From a bacterium (GTDB lineage: Bacteria; Auribacterota; Auribacteria; Auribacterales; Auribacteraceae), in assembly GCA_021161885.1 (NCBI GenBank), contig JAGGZS010000013.1, positions 1-14,386 on the forward strand: a stretch of DNA of 14,386 nt. The letters run 5' to 3'. The position numbers were made by a program, and so were the translations under genes. The notes below the pieces were generated by a model. That model did not search any database. It was not told the origin of the DNA and was given only the letters and a program-made list of their open reading frames with translations. Numbering within the stretch: the first letter of the stretch is position 1; each line of letters opens with the position of its first letter. Shown here piece by piece: positions 1 to 12,100 of this stretch.

Positions 1-14
1 CCATATACTGTTTT

Positions 15-59
15 CGGACAGGATGTTTTATCGTATTAGGATAAAATACATCCTGCCCG
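15..59. terminator. 18-bp hairpin downstream of the giant gene, possible terminator
   Basis: Positions 15-32 pair with 40-59 around a 7-base loop, with a 2-base bulge (47-48). As minus-strand RNA every pair forms, one of them as G-U. As plus-strand RNA one pair is an A-C mismatch, but the stem is then followed by TTTCTT, more like an intrinsic terminator for a convergent gene off the left edge. On the minus strand the stem is followed by CAG after an A-run, with no U-tract. It may serve either gene or both. Bases 60-110 show nothing else. Confidence 0.5.
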
Positions 60-110
60 TTTCTTGCGTCCAGCTAACAAACACAAGGTTTATTGTTATA
101 ATATAAAAAT

Positions 111-3100
111 TTACGCGGCTTCATCAAACAACCTTTGTTTCTGAAGATTCTGCATAAATTCTTTATCGATTTTACGTTTAGGCGCTTTAACGCCGATACC
201 TTTTAAATCTTCTTTGGTTAAATAATTTATATTTAACCCCGCGACTAAATCTTCAATTGTAATAGGTTCATCCGATTTATTCTGTTGGCGTTGTTGTTTA
301 AGTTGATTAAGCAAATCATATACGTTAATTCCGTTAATGATTTTATCCGGCGCAACAGCAGAAACAACCAATTCGCGAGGCACTTCGCTGCCCGGTTCCA
401 ACACCTGAAGCAGCAACAGGTTGTCAACCCCTGCTTCAATTAGGTCGCCTTCTTTTAGGACATCGCTGCCGATTGAGTTCCATTCAATAGTTCGTATATT
501 TTTAGTTAAAGCCATCTGAACGAGAGCAGGCTTACCTGCCGCTAATTTTATATCCGTAATATCTATACCCGGTAAATTTAAAGTTGCGTTAAATCCTTTG
601 AGTAATATATCCATTAATTTACTTCCATACTCAACAGCTTGAGGATTATCTTTGCTGATATCCTCAAAAATTTTATCGAGTATCGAGTAATCATTTGATT
701 TCGATGCGTTATTAAGAATATCGGAAAGATTTTTATACTGTTCATCTTGTTTCGCCGCCGCATCGGCAAAAGCCGCTATGTCATTTCTGTCTATAATATT
801 TAAAGCAGCGGGATCAACACCGTGAAAACGTAAATAGTTTTGTATTTCATCTGCGTCTTTTCGTATAGAAAAAATCAATACTTTTGATACACGTGCGTTT
901 TTATTCGCGTTATCCCTTAACTTTTTCAATGCGTCAGCCAAGAACAGGCTATTTGAATTTGTTATTTTCGAATCACCGAAAACGTCAAAATCAATCGCCG
1001 AAATATCATATTGTTCATCGGTAAATTCCGATACGATAAGAGATTTTTCATCTGTTGTCAAATCATAGGCGGCCAAATTATTCCTATCGTCAATATCCAC
1101 GACAAAGGAATCGTTAATTTGAGTTAATTTAAGTGCGGCATCAAAGAAATGCGGCACTACAGGCTGTCCTTCAGCCATTGTGTATTTTGAGCTGTAATCG
1201 GTACCATTGGGTTTCACGCTCTTATCTATTATTGATAATAAATCAAAATCATCTGCCGTTATAAGCCCTGTGCTTATTTGTCCATTAACTGCGTTGTTAA
1301 AATCCCTGAGTTTATGGAGAGTTGTTTTGACAAAATCCATACCGTCGTAATTATTAAAAATAAATTCATGTATTGCTTTGCGTGTTTCATCTGGGGAAAG
1401 GTCTTGAGTTGTTTCTATTAACGAGTCAAAGCGTTTACCTAAATCTATCGGATTGCCCGGAGAGTGCAATACTGTTCTAATTGCTTCAAGCTGTGTTTTG
1501 GAAAAACTATGGAGCCTTTTCAATTCTTTGGTAAGAACAAATTCTTCACGCATAAATTTTTGTAATTTTTCATAAAATTCTTTTGCCGTTCGTTGTGTTT
1601 GAACAGGTATATCCCGATCCGCAACATTCTGCGACTGCAGTTCATGTTCAAACATAGCCTGTACAACCTGTTTTTTAAACATATTGCTTGAAGCAATAGT
1701 TTCGGAAACGGGTTGCTGGATTAATTCGTGAATTAATTCATGCTCAGCTTGGGAAAACATCAGAAGCGGTGATATAAGCGCATAAGCGTTAATGACAATT
1801 CGATTATCGCCAGCGACATTGCGTTCAGCAAGTTTTTCCGTACTTAAAGCTAATACAAATGTAAGATTTTGCACACCGCGGTACTGTAAAGATAAAATAT
1901 CCCTGACCTGTTTGAGTCTATCTTTGGCAATATCAGTAAACAATTTAAGTTGATCGCGGACATTGCCTTCGGGAGAGTACGCCGCATCGAATCTTATTTT
2001 TAAATCACCGCTTAACGAAGGGTAAATGCTTTTTAAGATTAGCGGTATATCTTGAGATACAAACTCTTCACTGATCATTTCATCAAGAATATCATCCTCA
2101 AGAGTTATAGAATCCCTGTTTCCATAAACACGCATAAACTCAACCGCTTTTCTATTTGAATCATAATTACTCATAGCAATAGCTGAGTAATCAATATTGA
2201 GCGGATCAGCCCATCTGCCGTCTAAATGTTTTTTATAAAGGGCAAGTCCCGCTTCCAATTGGGCGATTCGCGCGATTGCGCGTTTATCATCAGGTCGTTT
2301 ATCCAATTTTTTCTTTAATACAGCAATCTGGTCGTTTATTAATTTGACGCCAAGCCATAAACTGCCCTCGACTACTTGCTTAGCTTTATCCTTTTGCCCA
2401 TCGGGCAATAAGTCATACATTTTTTTAACCATATCAACAATCATACGCGGATCATTTTCCAGAACCGCGCCGATTTTATGTTTTGACGGGCTTAAAGTGC
2501 TTGCTTCGGTAAACGGCAATACAGTGCCCCATACTTCACCGTTAGGCAGTTTGGAAAATGGATATATCACGGTTACGTTCTGTTCATTGACAAGTCCTGT
2601 AACAGGAATATCAGGATGCTCATATAAATTAACTACATTTCCTTCGACAAAAGAAGCGTAAGTAACAGAAGTTCCTTTTAAACTGCCGCTTAAATCAGGT
2701 AACGGTTTACCGCCGTAATTAGCGAATACAGTCTTAGCCCCAATAATAGTCGGGTTCGGAAGAGACAAAATAGATAAATTTCCTTGCTCATCGGCAATAA
2801 TAAACTCATTCGGGGTTATTGTGCTTAAATAAGATGTAGCGTCCCGCGATACAAGCCCATCACCGAAATAACTTTTACTGACCTCACTGCCTATTACCGA
2901 ATCATTGCCTATATGGGATATAGTAATATTAGCTCCGCTCATAATATGGTTTCTGTCGCCTATCTCGCTATGTTCTATGGATACACCCGAATCCACAACT
3001 GTTTTAGAGCCGATAGCAGTGTTTATAATTCTCGCATCACGCACAACAGAACCATCGCCTACAGAAGAAGCAGTTACATTAACTTTATATTTTCTCATCA

Positions 3101-6100
3101 CATAAAGGTCAGTAGGAATAAAATCAGCTCGTATATCGGTTTTACCAAGAAAACTGAAATTTTTTGTTGCCGGCACATTGGTTATCACAGCGTGATCGAC
3201 AATGGTTACATCGTTACCGATTACCACAGGATTATCTACAGACAACCCCTGAAGCAAACTTTTTTCTATTGTGGTTCTGTTACCTATGTTAGTATATTTT
3301 ACCGTAGCGCCGGCAAGTACCGATCCGTCTCCAATATTAACCTGCCCTGTTATCAATGTTTCATCAGTTAATTTCGTATTTCGTCCTATAACAACTTTCT
3401 CTCCGTCTTTGACTGTTATCTGAACATTACCGTCAATAACTACTGCATCTTCTATAACAAGACTTCCGTTCCCCTGCACATCAATATTACTTCCGTTAGT
3501 GATTACAACATTATTCCCTAAAGAAATATTTTCTCCTTTAACAATACTTTCCATACCAATAACAACATTGTTGCCTACAACAAAGTTACTGCCCACATAC
3601 ACCTGCGCTTTAGGTCCTAAGACCACATTATTACCGAAGGAACCTTTAAAAAGAGGTGATAATTCAACATAAGCGGTTTTATGTATAGTCAAAGGATAAT
3701 CAGCCAGTAATGCCGTTTTATCCTGTTCAACAAGTTCTATACTTGCCTTATGTAACTGAGGCATAGATTTTTGCGGCACCATATCCTTTTCATCGGCAAT
3801 AGCTATAATAACCTTTTTAGACGTATCCTGCGTTACCAACGGAAAAATATCCGGAAAGAATTTTTCCATTTTATCGGCTTTAAGGATAGTTTCTCCAGTA
3901 ACCGGATCAAAACCCACAACATCTTTATTTCTTTGCATATGGACAGGAAAATTAGCCATAACCTGTTCTATAGCATCAAGAGACATCATATAGCCTCCGC
4001 TGTTGCGGGGCAGCCCTTTGTTTTCGCCTGATGTATCATCGGCATCTTCAAGCCCGAGATATTTATTCCTGTCGCCTCCTTCAATGATAAGTACGCGCTG
4101 ACCGTTCATAAGCACCATTGTGCCGAGTTTTTTATTATCGCTTGCGTACGCCAAGCCGACAACGTCTACATCTTCTTTGCCGGTAACACCTTTGCTTACG
4201 CCTAAAATACCGTAAAACATTTCATCGGTCAAACCTGCCACGTCTCCCTGCCAGAATACTACTTTGTCTCTGCCGACCGACCTTAAATATTGAGCGGATG
4301 AAGCATATTCTTTACCGTTGATTTTTACGGGCGTTCCGAGAATATCTACTATTCCGCCGGTACCGTCAGGGTTATACACAACTTTTTTATCTGGCGATAA
4401 AAGAATTTTAGCCGGCTGTCCTTCCACAAACGATTTCATAACAGGGAACCTGCCTTGCTCAACGACTATTACGTTAGCTATAGCGAAATTATGGTTTTCT
4501 TTCAAAAAGTTACGTATTGGAGTACCGCTTTTAGGGCCTACAACAATAACGATCGGTATTTCGCTGTTTTTTTCTTGGCGTATTTTCGCCATAGTTTCCA
4601 TAATTCTTTGGAGCGGAGGTTTTCTTGTTATGGCGGTAACAGGTATCGTTGGTTTGCTAAGATCATTTTTTTCTTCAGGGGTAAACCCCATATTTGTAAG
4701 CAGTCTGCCGCCGTCTCCGCCGGCTATGATAACAAGAGCAGACCTATCTACTTCCTGTTTAGCTGATCCCAATTCTATAATTTGCCGGCGTTGCTCAATA
4801 TTTGCCCGTGATATATCTTTCATATCAGGCGCTTGATAAACCGCCGGTTCCGCAGGCGGTTCAACTGCTGTTTCTCCGCCTTGTTCATGGATATCTATCA
4901 ATTTTGATAATTTATCGGATGTTAATCCGTTTCTGGATAAATCAAGCAGTAAATCAAACTGTTCGGTTTCTGTTAACTTATCCCATCCCTGAATATATTT
5001 TGCCCCGTCCTGTTTTGTTACAGTTAATTCATCAAGAAGTTTTTGTTTACGCGCTTTTAATATTTCGTTATATTTTTCTATCGGCGGTGTTGCCGAAGCC
5101 AATCCTTTTACATTTTCACTTTCATAAATAGCCTGCATAATTTCATATGCGGCTTTTTCTACCATATCCTCCACAGGACCGTCAACTTGCACACGCATAG
5201 ACGGGGATGTTCCCGATGCCCTTACAATAACCCTAAATTCCTTTACCGGCAACTGGGATTCATTTATTTCGCCCCTGTCTATACGGGCTTGAAGCTCTTT
5301 TGCTAATTGATCCTGTATGTTTTTGACAAAATCAACAATATCAGAAGGACCGGTCAATTCTTTTCCTAAATTGTTCACGGAAGTTACGTTTTCTTTATGC
5401 TCTACTTTTATGGACAATTCAGTTTTAGGTAAATCTGCGTACATAAAATTATCGTCAAGAAGCTGGTCGAAAGTCAAATTTTCAACTTGCATAAGCATTC
5501 TAAACAATAACAAATTCATTATGCCGTCGCCGCCTGCTTCGTTCTGTAACTTCATAATATTTTGTAAAATATTTTTTGCTCTTTCAGCCGTCTTAGTATT
5601 AGGCACTACGGCATCTAATTTCGTCTTAAAATCATCGCTTACGACGATAGAGCCATGCCCCGCAGCCTCATAATAAACGGCAACTCCGTTTTTTTGTATC
5701 CAGTCAAGAGCGGCCTGACGCACATATTTATCTCCGACAGCGGTTTCCTGAACATCAATACCCATTCTGTCAAAAAAGCCTTTAGACCCTAAATTGGCGA
5801 GTACGGTTTGCGCGACACCGACTTTAAAATCGTCATCAAGTCCCAGAATTTTTATATATTTATCAAGCACCATAGCTTTTAAAGCGGCAAACTTATCGCC
5901 GTCAACTATCCGGTACTCTCCGTCTTCAGTAACTTTAAACAAAAGATTCCTGTCTGCGTCGCCGTCGAGAGTTCCTATTTCAACACCTTTGAGGTTTTCG
6001 ATCCATTGGGGGATAGGTTGTCCGGCTGCAATAATCTGCCCTAATTTTTTATGGATATATTCCGCGCCAACCTCTTTATTAATAACACCGTTAGAGTTAA

Positions 6101-9100
6101 TAACCTTCAGCCTTAAATTAATTTTGCCTTGCTCTTGAAGTTTATTTATTTTCTCAGCGATTTGCAAAACAGCTTTAGTGCCGGCGCCGGCGGCGGTATC
6201 GACAATAAATGTTTTTACTTTGCCTTGTTTTGTATCCGATAATTTAGATAAAGCAGTCATTGCTTCAACTATTCTATTTACATAACTTGACGGATCGGAA
6301 ACCGGTGCTAAGGCGGCGTTTTCGTCAGTTATTATTTTTCCGCCGTTATCCAGTCCTAAATAAACAAGATAAATTTTATTTTCATCAATTTTTCCGTCGG
6401 TCTGGAAAGTGCTTATGATTTTAGCTATTGTAGCAGGCAAATCATCGCTGTTGACTATTTCGTTTGTAACAGCTTCCCATTGAGCTGAAATTTTGCCTCC
6501 CGCGGCGTCAATCAATTTAATGCCGTTATCTTCAGCAGGATTATGTGAGGCGGTAATGATTCCTCCCGCACCGGAGAGGTTATCGACTCTTTCAAACAAC
6601 TGCAATGCCGGAGTAGAGGACACCCTGTTTTCTCCGTCAACTTTAACTGTAATGCCGAACTGTTCTGCGCCGGCTATAAAAGCGTCCATAAGATAATTTG
6701 TGCTTGGACGCGTATCACCGGCTACGTGAATAACCGTTTTTGATTCCGACATAGCGATTAATGCGGCAGTTATACCCATACGATAAGAAACAGGAGGAGT
6801 AATTTGTTTGCTATTTAATACAATATTAGGCGAGGCTTCGCCTCTGATACCGTCTGTTCCCACCTCAGCGCGTCCTGTTACTTCAGTCGGGGCATAACGT
6901 GAATCTTCCGTAAATTTTTCCCTGATTGTCCTTTCTATTTTTGGCAAATTTTCTCTTTGGAAATCTTCAAGTTCTTTTTTGAGCTGTTCGGACTTCTTGA
7001 ATTCTAAAATTTGAGTGTATTTATCTTTCGGCTGAGTTTCCGAAGGATCGCCTATTACGTTCGGGCTGTCATAGATTGCCTGCATTAAATCGTACGCCGC
7101 TTCCTCGATCAACGCTGTATCAGGACCGTCAATCTGAACCCTTACTTTAGGCGATGTGCCGGAATACCTGATAATAATTCTGTATTGGTCTCCAAGTTTT
7201 TCCTGCCATTTTTTTGCAGCTTCAACGATATCTTCCGGTCCGGTTAATTCTTTACCGAGATTATCAACAGATGTTACGTTCTCTTTATGTTTTACCTTAA
7301 GTTCCATTTCAATTTTAGGAATTTCAGCATATAGATACTGAGGATCATTAAGTTTATCAAAATCAAGCCCTTCAAGTTCCATTAACGCCTTGAACAATAA
7401 AAGGTTTTGTATTCCGTCCCCGCCGGCTTTATTCTGCATATTAATAATAGCCTGAAGTATATCTTTAGCTCGCGAAGGCGACAGCTGGTTTACTGAATTT
7501 ATAAAATCATCGGAGAAAACAATAGCGCCGTGTCCTGCGGCTTCATAATAGACAGCCACACCTTTATCTTTAATCCAATTAACTGCCGCTTCCCTTACAT
7601 ATTTATCGCCGACAGCGGTTTCCATCGGGTTTATCCCATGGCGTTTATAAAAAGCGGACGATCCCATATTGGCAAGTACTGTTTGAGCGACACCGACCTG
7701 AAAACGGTCATCAAGACCGGCTGCTTTCATATATTTTTGCAGAACCGCTACTTTTAAAGCGGCAAACTTATCGCCGTCGATTACTTCAAGCTGATTGTCT
7801 TCATTAAGACGAAACATTAAATTTCTATCCGCGTCGCCGTCTAATGTACCTAAAACCACACCTTTATAATCTTCCAGCCATTGAGGCAGGGGATTGCCTG
7901 CGGCGATATCTTTAGCTAATTTTTTATGGATATACTCTGCGCCCACCTGTTTATTTATAACCCCGTCTTTATTAATCAGCTTAACTTCAAAATTAGGTAT
8001 TTGATTTAATTGCGGCAGCATTTTTTCAAAAATTCTAACTCCCGCTCCGCTTGAAGTATCTATTATTAATGTCCGTTTATGGTCGGATTTTGGAAGAAGT
8101 ATTTTTAAGGAATCAACAATCTGCCGGATATATTGTTTTTCGTAAGTATCATCCGAACTATCTTCAACACCTTTTTTATCTTCTTTAATTTTATCAAACA
8201 AAGCGCCAAAGCGTTTTATTCCGCCAAGTTCCTGAATAACCAATGCTAATTCGTGATTAAGGTCTCTGGCGTTTACTATTCTGTTAGCGATTTTTTCCCA
8301 ATTAGCCGGTATTTTAGATCCTGTTTCAGTAATCAGTTTAAATCCGTTATCAGACGCAGGGTTATGAGATGCGGTTACGATAACACCCGAACCAGCTTCA
8401 TCATCTGCCCTGACTTTATACTGTACAGCAGGAGTATGGTCAACGGAAGTTTTTGTATCTTTTACAGTCATGCCTAATGCTTCAGCGGCTTCAACAACAG
8501 GTTTAATCAAATATGGAGTGCTTGAACGGGTATCACCGCCTACGTACATAACGTCTTTTCCTTGATAAGCGGCATATAATGCGCCGACCAATCCAAGCCG
8601 GTATCCCATTACAGGGGTAACATGGGTGCTGTCAATACTGCGTGAATTTTCAGCCACTCCGCGAATACCGTCTGTACCCATTTTAGCTTTCCCGTCAAAA
8701 ATTTCAGGCTGCCTGTTTTCAGAGATTTTAAGATGTTCATTTAATAACGAGTATATTTCGGTAAACTCTTGTAACTTACTGCTCATTTTAGTGAAGGCAT
8801 CAAGAGTAGGAGTTGTCCATTTATCGCCCGGCTGCCATGAGAACATTCCGTTTATAAAAACCCCGTTTTCCATTTTCCAAGCCTGACTTTTTATATGGGC
8901 CGTTATTAAATTTTTTGTTTTTTTAATCTGTTCTATTTCTTTAGCGATAGAGTCGGTAGTAGCTCCCACAGGCAGTCCAGGGGTGGAATATTTCGCGGAC
9001 AACGCGGCCATTGTATCGTCGAGAAGTTTCAGGGTCAATCGAAGAGTTCCCTCAAACAACTTATCGAAATCATCCATTTTGTATCCTAATTTTTTCACCA

Positions 9101-12100
9101 ACGCTTTTTTCTTTTTATAATGATTAATAATAGCTCCGGCGTAATTATTAAGCACCCATGCGTCAACGGAAGTACCTGTTTGAGCCGAAAAGGCGAACGG
9201 CAGCAGCGTTCCGCCCGTAACCCCTTTAGTTAAGGTAAACGGATAAAAAACGGTAGGATTATCTTCTGAAGTTACAACTTCAGAATTGATTGCCGTAAAC
9301 ATATCGTACCCGATAACAGGAATACCTGTTTTATTGTCAATAATAGTTCCTGCCCCGATATTTGATGTATTAGGCAGATTTATTACCTGATAATTACCGT
9401 TTTCATCGACTATTATATATTCATTAGGCATGACTACATGTTCAAGGCGCGTGCCCTGATGTTCGGAAGTAGCGCCGTCGCCAAAATAACATTTATCAAC
9501 AACCGAACCTATTTTAACCCCTTTACCCATATATGTAAGGTTAATTTTGGCATTAACGCGGGCTAAAGAATTTTCTTTCAATACACTATTTGTTATCAAG
9601 GCATGTTCCCTGACAATTACATTCTTACCGATTTCACTGTTTTCTATTATTGCCTTTTCTATAACAGCACCTGACTTTATTATAGTAACAGGAACATTGA
9701 CATGATATTTTACAAGGTCAAGGTTGTTTTGGAAAACAGCTGAAGGCGCCCTGTCGAGCATGGCAAAACCTTTTTTCTCGGACATGGTTTTTATATCGGA
9801 ATAAAGAATTTGCACTCCTTCTTCAATAATTACCCTGTCTTTAGTATCAAAAGTTTCGCCCCATACATTACTTGCGCGAATAATAGTAGGATTATTCTTT
9901 TTATATCCAATAAAAGCGTTTTTAATTTTTGACTGGTCTATTACCGCCCCTTCGCCTACGGTAACATTGCCTGTAAGTTCGGCTCCGTTAAGTATAATTG
10001 TACCGGGACCTATTTTTATAGTCTGTCCTACTTTAGCTCGAATGACAACCCCGTCATCAATTTTTACGCCTTCACCAATAATAATTTTCCCGCCGTCGGA
10101 AATAATTTTAGCTCCTTTACCGATTTTAACTTTTCTGCCGATTTTAATGTTATCGCCAAGAATAACCGAATCCGCCCCTACGGTAACAAGATGAGAAATT
10201 TGCGCTTCCGGTGAAATGCGGACGGTTTGAGGTTGGGCAAACACAGCGGCTTTTTCATCAATAAGGCTTTGAATGAATGCCGACTCTTTTTCCTGCTGAT
10301 CGGCGGATACGACATCAAAATTGCCTTGTTTGTCCATATATACAGAAAAATTTCCGTCTAACTTGTCAAAACTAAGATATTTATTTAATTCATCAAGAGT
10401 ATCTTGAATTAGATACGGAGCAGGTAAAGCGCCTACTCCCTCAGCGAAAAATCTTGCTGAAACAATGTTGAGCAGCCCGCTGAAACGAGCCTGCCCTGAC
10501 AACTGGGTAAGATTAAAAAATTCTCCATTTAAATCTATAGGATTATCAGGTGATTTAAGCTCATTACGTGTTTTTACTCCTAATTGCGCTTCAAGCCCGA
10601 ACTGGTCATATCTTTCAAGTTCTTTTGATGATATATAAAGTTCAGTAATAAAATCGGTTATACGCGGAGTAATTTGGTCTGCGGGCATATGTTTGGGTAA
10701 GATTTCAGCAACCTGCCCTTTTACAAAGTCATGTCTAATTTCATGCTCTATTTGAGCGAATAACAATCCGGGTGAACGAAACACATGCGCATTCAGCACA
10801 ATTTTAATTTTATTTTCTTCAGTAAAATGCGCCTCGGCTATTGGTCCCGGCGCAAGTTTAATTTGAAGTTCAATAGGTTTATCCGATAAATTATATTGTT
10901 TCAAAACCGTTTGCAGAACATTTTGCGCCATTGGCAGAGCTTTGTTATAAAATAAGTTCACAAGATCTCTTTTTTTATTTTCAGCAACTAATTTATCGAC
11001 CTGCCCTTTTTCAAGCATTGAGTATAGAATGGATATAAGGTCGCCCATTGCTTCCGGCGATGCAGTCAGCTGGTCAATATCCTTATCAAGTCCTATAGTA
11101 TAAGCGGATATTCCCAGTTTAGATAAAACCGCTTGTTTATCCTCTGCATTTTTGACTAATCTTTTTGCCTTTTTATTAAGTTCCATTGTCATATCGGCAA
11201 CTTGAACCGGCGGATATTGAATACCCACTCCAAGCATACTTCTGTCAACTTCATCCGGCGGAATTAAATTAGAGAGGCGTTGACTTAATACAGGATGCAG
11301 TAACCCGATATTAGAATTATCAGCTGATTTTTTTATGTTTGCCAAAACCGTTTTAAACACTTCATTTAAGTTGCCTTCAACATCTGCGGTTACGCTTAAT
11401 TTATCTATAAACCCCAGTACTTTACGAGTGTTTTTATCAATATTAAACACCCTGACTTTTAACTGTATAACATTCCCTTCAGCATCGCTGACAATACCCA
11501 GTTTAGGAAGACCTACCACAGGATGATCAAAAGGATTAGCCGCGGCAACGCGCAGTCCAGCCTTTTCCAGACTTACCACAGGAGAATCAATAAACGTTCT
11601 TCCCTGTTCAACCTGCTGAGCGGCTTTAAATGTGATGTCCTCTTTAAGTCCAACTCTAAAAAAGTAGCCGTCATCTTCAGGGCGGTACACAACCGATACG
11701 GCATATACTTTACCGTTAGTCGATTCAAACTCTATATGCGTCGGTTTAGACACATTGAACAGTTCAGCTCTGCCAGCATACAGCTCTGCAAGGATTCGGT
11801 AATGTATATCCATCGGGAGTTTTTCTTCAAAATAAAAAAACTTTATTTTGCCCGTTGTGTTTAAATTATCTTTGGTTATTATGGATTTATCAAAAAAAGT
11901 AACTTCATTCCCTGAAATAAGGCTGCCTTCAATGTTGCCGGTAAAGCGCATTTGCGCTTGTTCAAGAGAAAGTATATTGATTTGAGCATTTTCGGAGTAC
12001 CATGAATATGATTTCTCTCCTTCTTCCAATCCTTCGGCAATTTTCAGGAGTCCCCGTTCAACAAAATAACTTAAAAATGCATGGATTTCAGACCTTACGT

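Larger units (their letters stand above)
5043..8681 (-). repeat. Intragenic tandem duplication: mutase plus charged linker, two units
   Basis: Unit A covers residues 1843-2448 and unit B about 2449-3055, a period of about 606 residues at the start that widens to 649 at the phosphate loop because copy B has insertions. The linkers are also related: KYTQILEFKKSEQLKKELE after unit A and KYNEILKARKQKLLDEL after unit B. The duplicated block therefore includes a charged, probably coiled-coil helix. DNA similarity is still visible: the 51 bases around 7918-7968 and 6042-6092 differ at only about 6 positions. Confidence 0.85.

Noticed and set aside
4318..4836. Plus-strand open frame of 172 codons
   Set aside because: It lies wholly antisense to the conserved nucleotidyltransferase coding, has no ribosome binding site I can see, and its translation is low-complexity Ser/Ile/Pro-rich as expected of an antisense shadow.
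4761..5108. Split of the gene into separate genes at the linker before the nucleotidyltransferase
   Set aside because: There is no stop codon, ribosome binding site or frame change. The linker is an in-frame charged and proline-rich segment.
2344..5673. Other plus-strand open frames of 60-150 codons across the beta-helix and mutase regions
   Set aside because: All are antisense to well-conserved domains and none shows a recognisable motif or start signal. They reflect the codon composition of the real gene.
5109..8681. Assembly artefact creating the duplicated mutase
   Set aside because: The copies differ throughout, with distinct insertions and linkers and many amino acid changes, so they are old paralogues and not a mis-joined repeat.
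9168..10217. Hexapeptide coding as a DNA-level tandem repeat or CRISPR-like array
   Set aside because: The periodicity is at protein level (hexapeptide turns). The DNA units are degenerate and there are no identical repeats with spacers.
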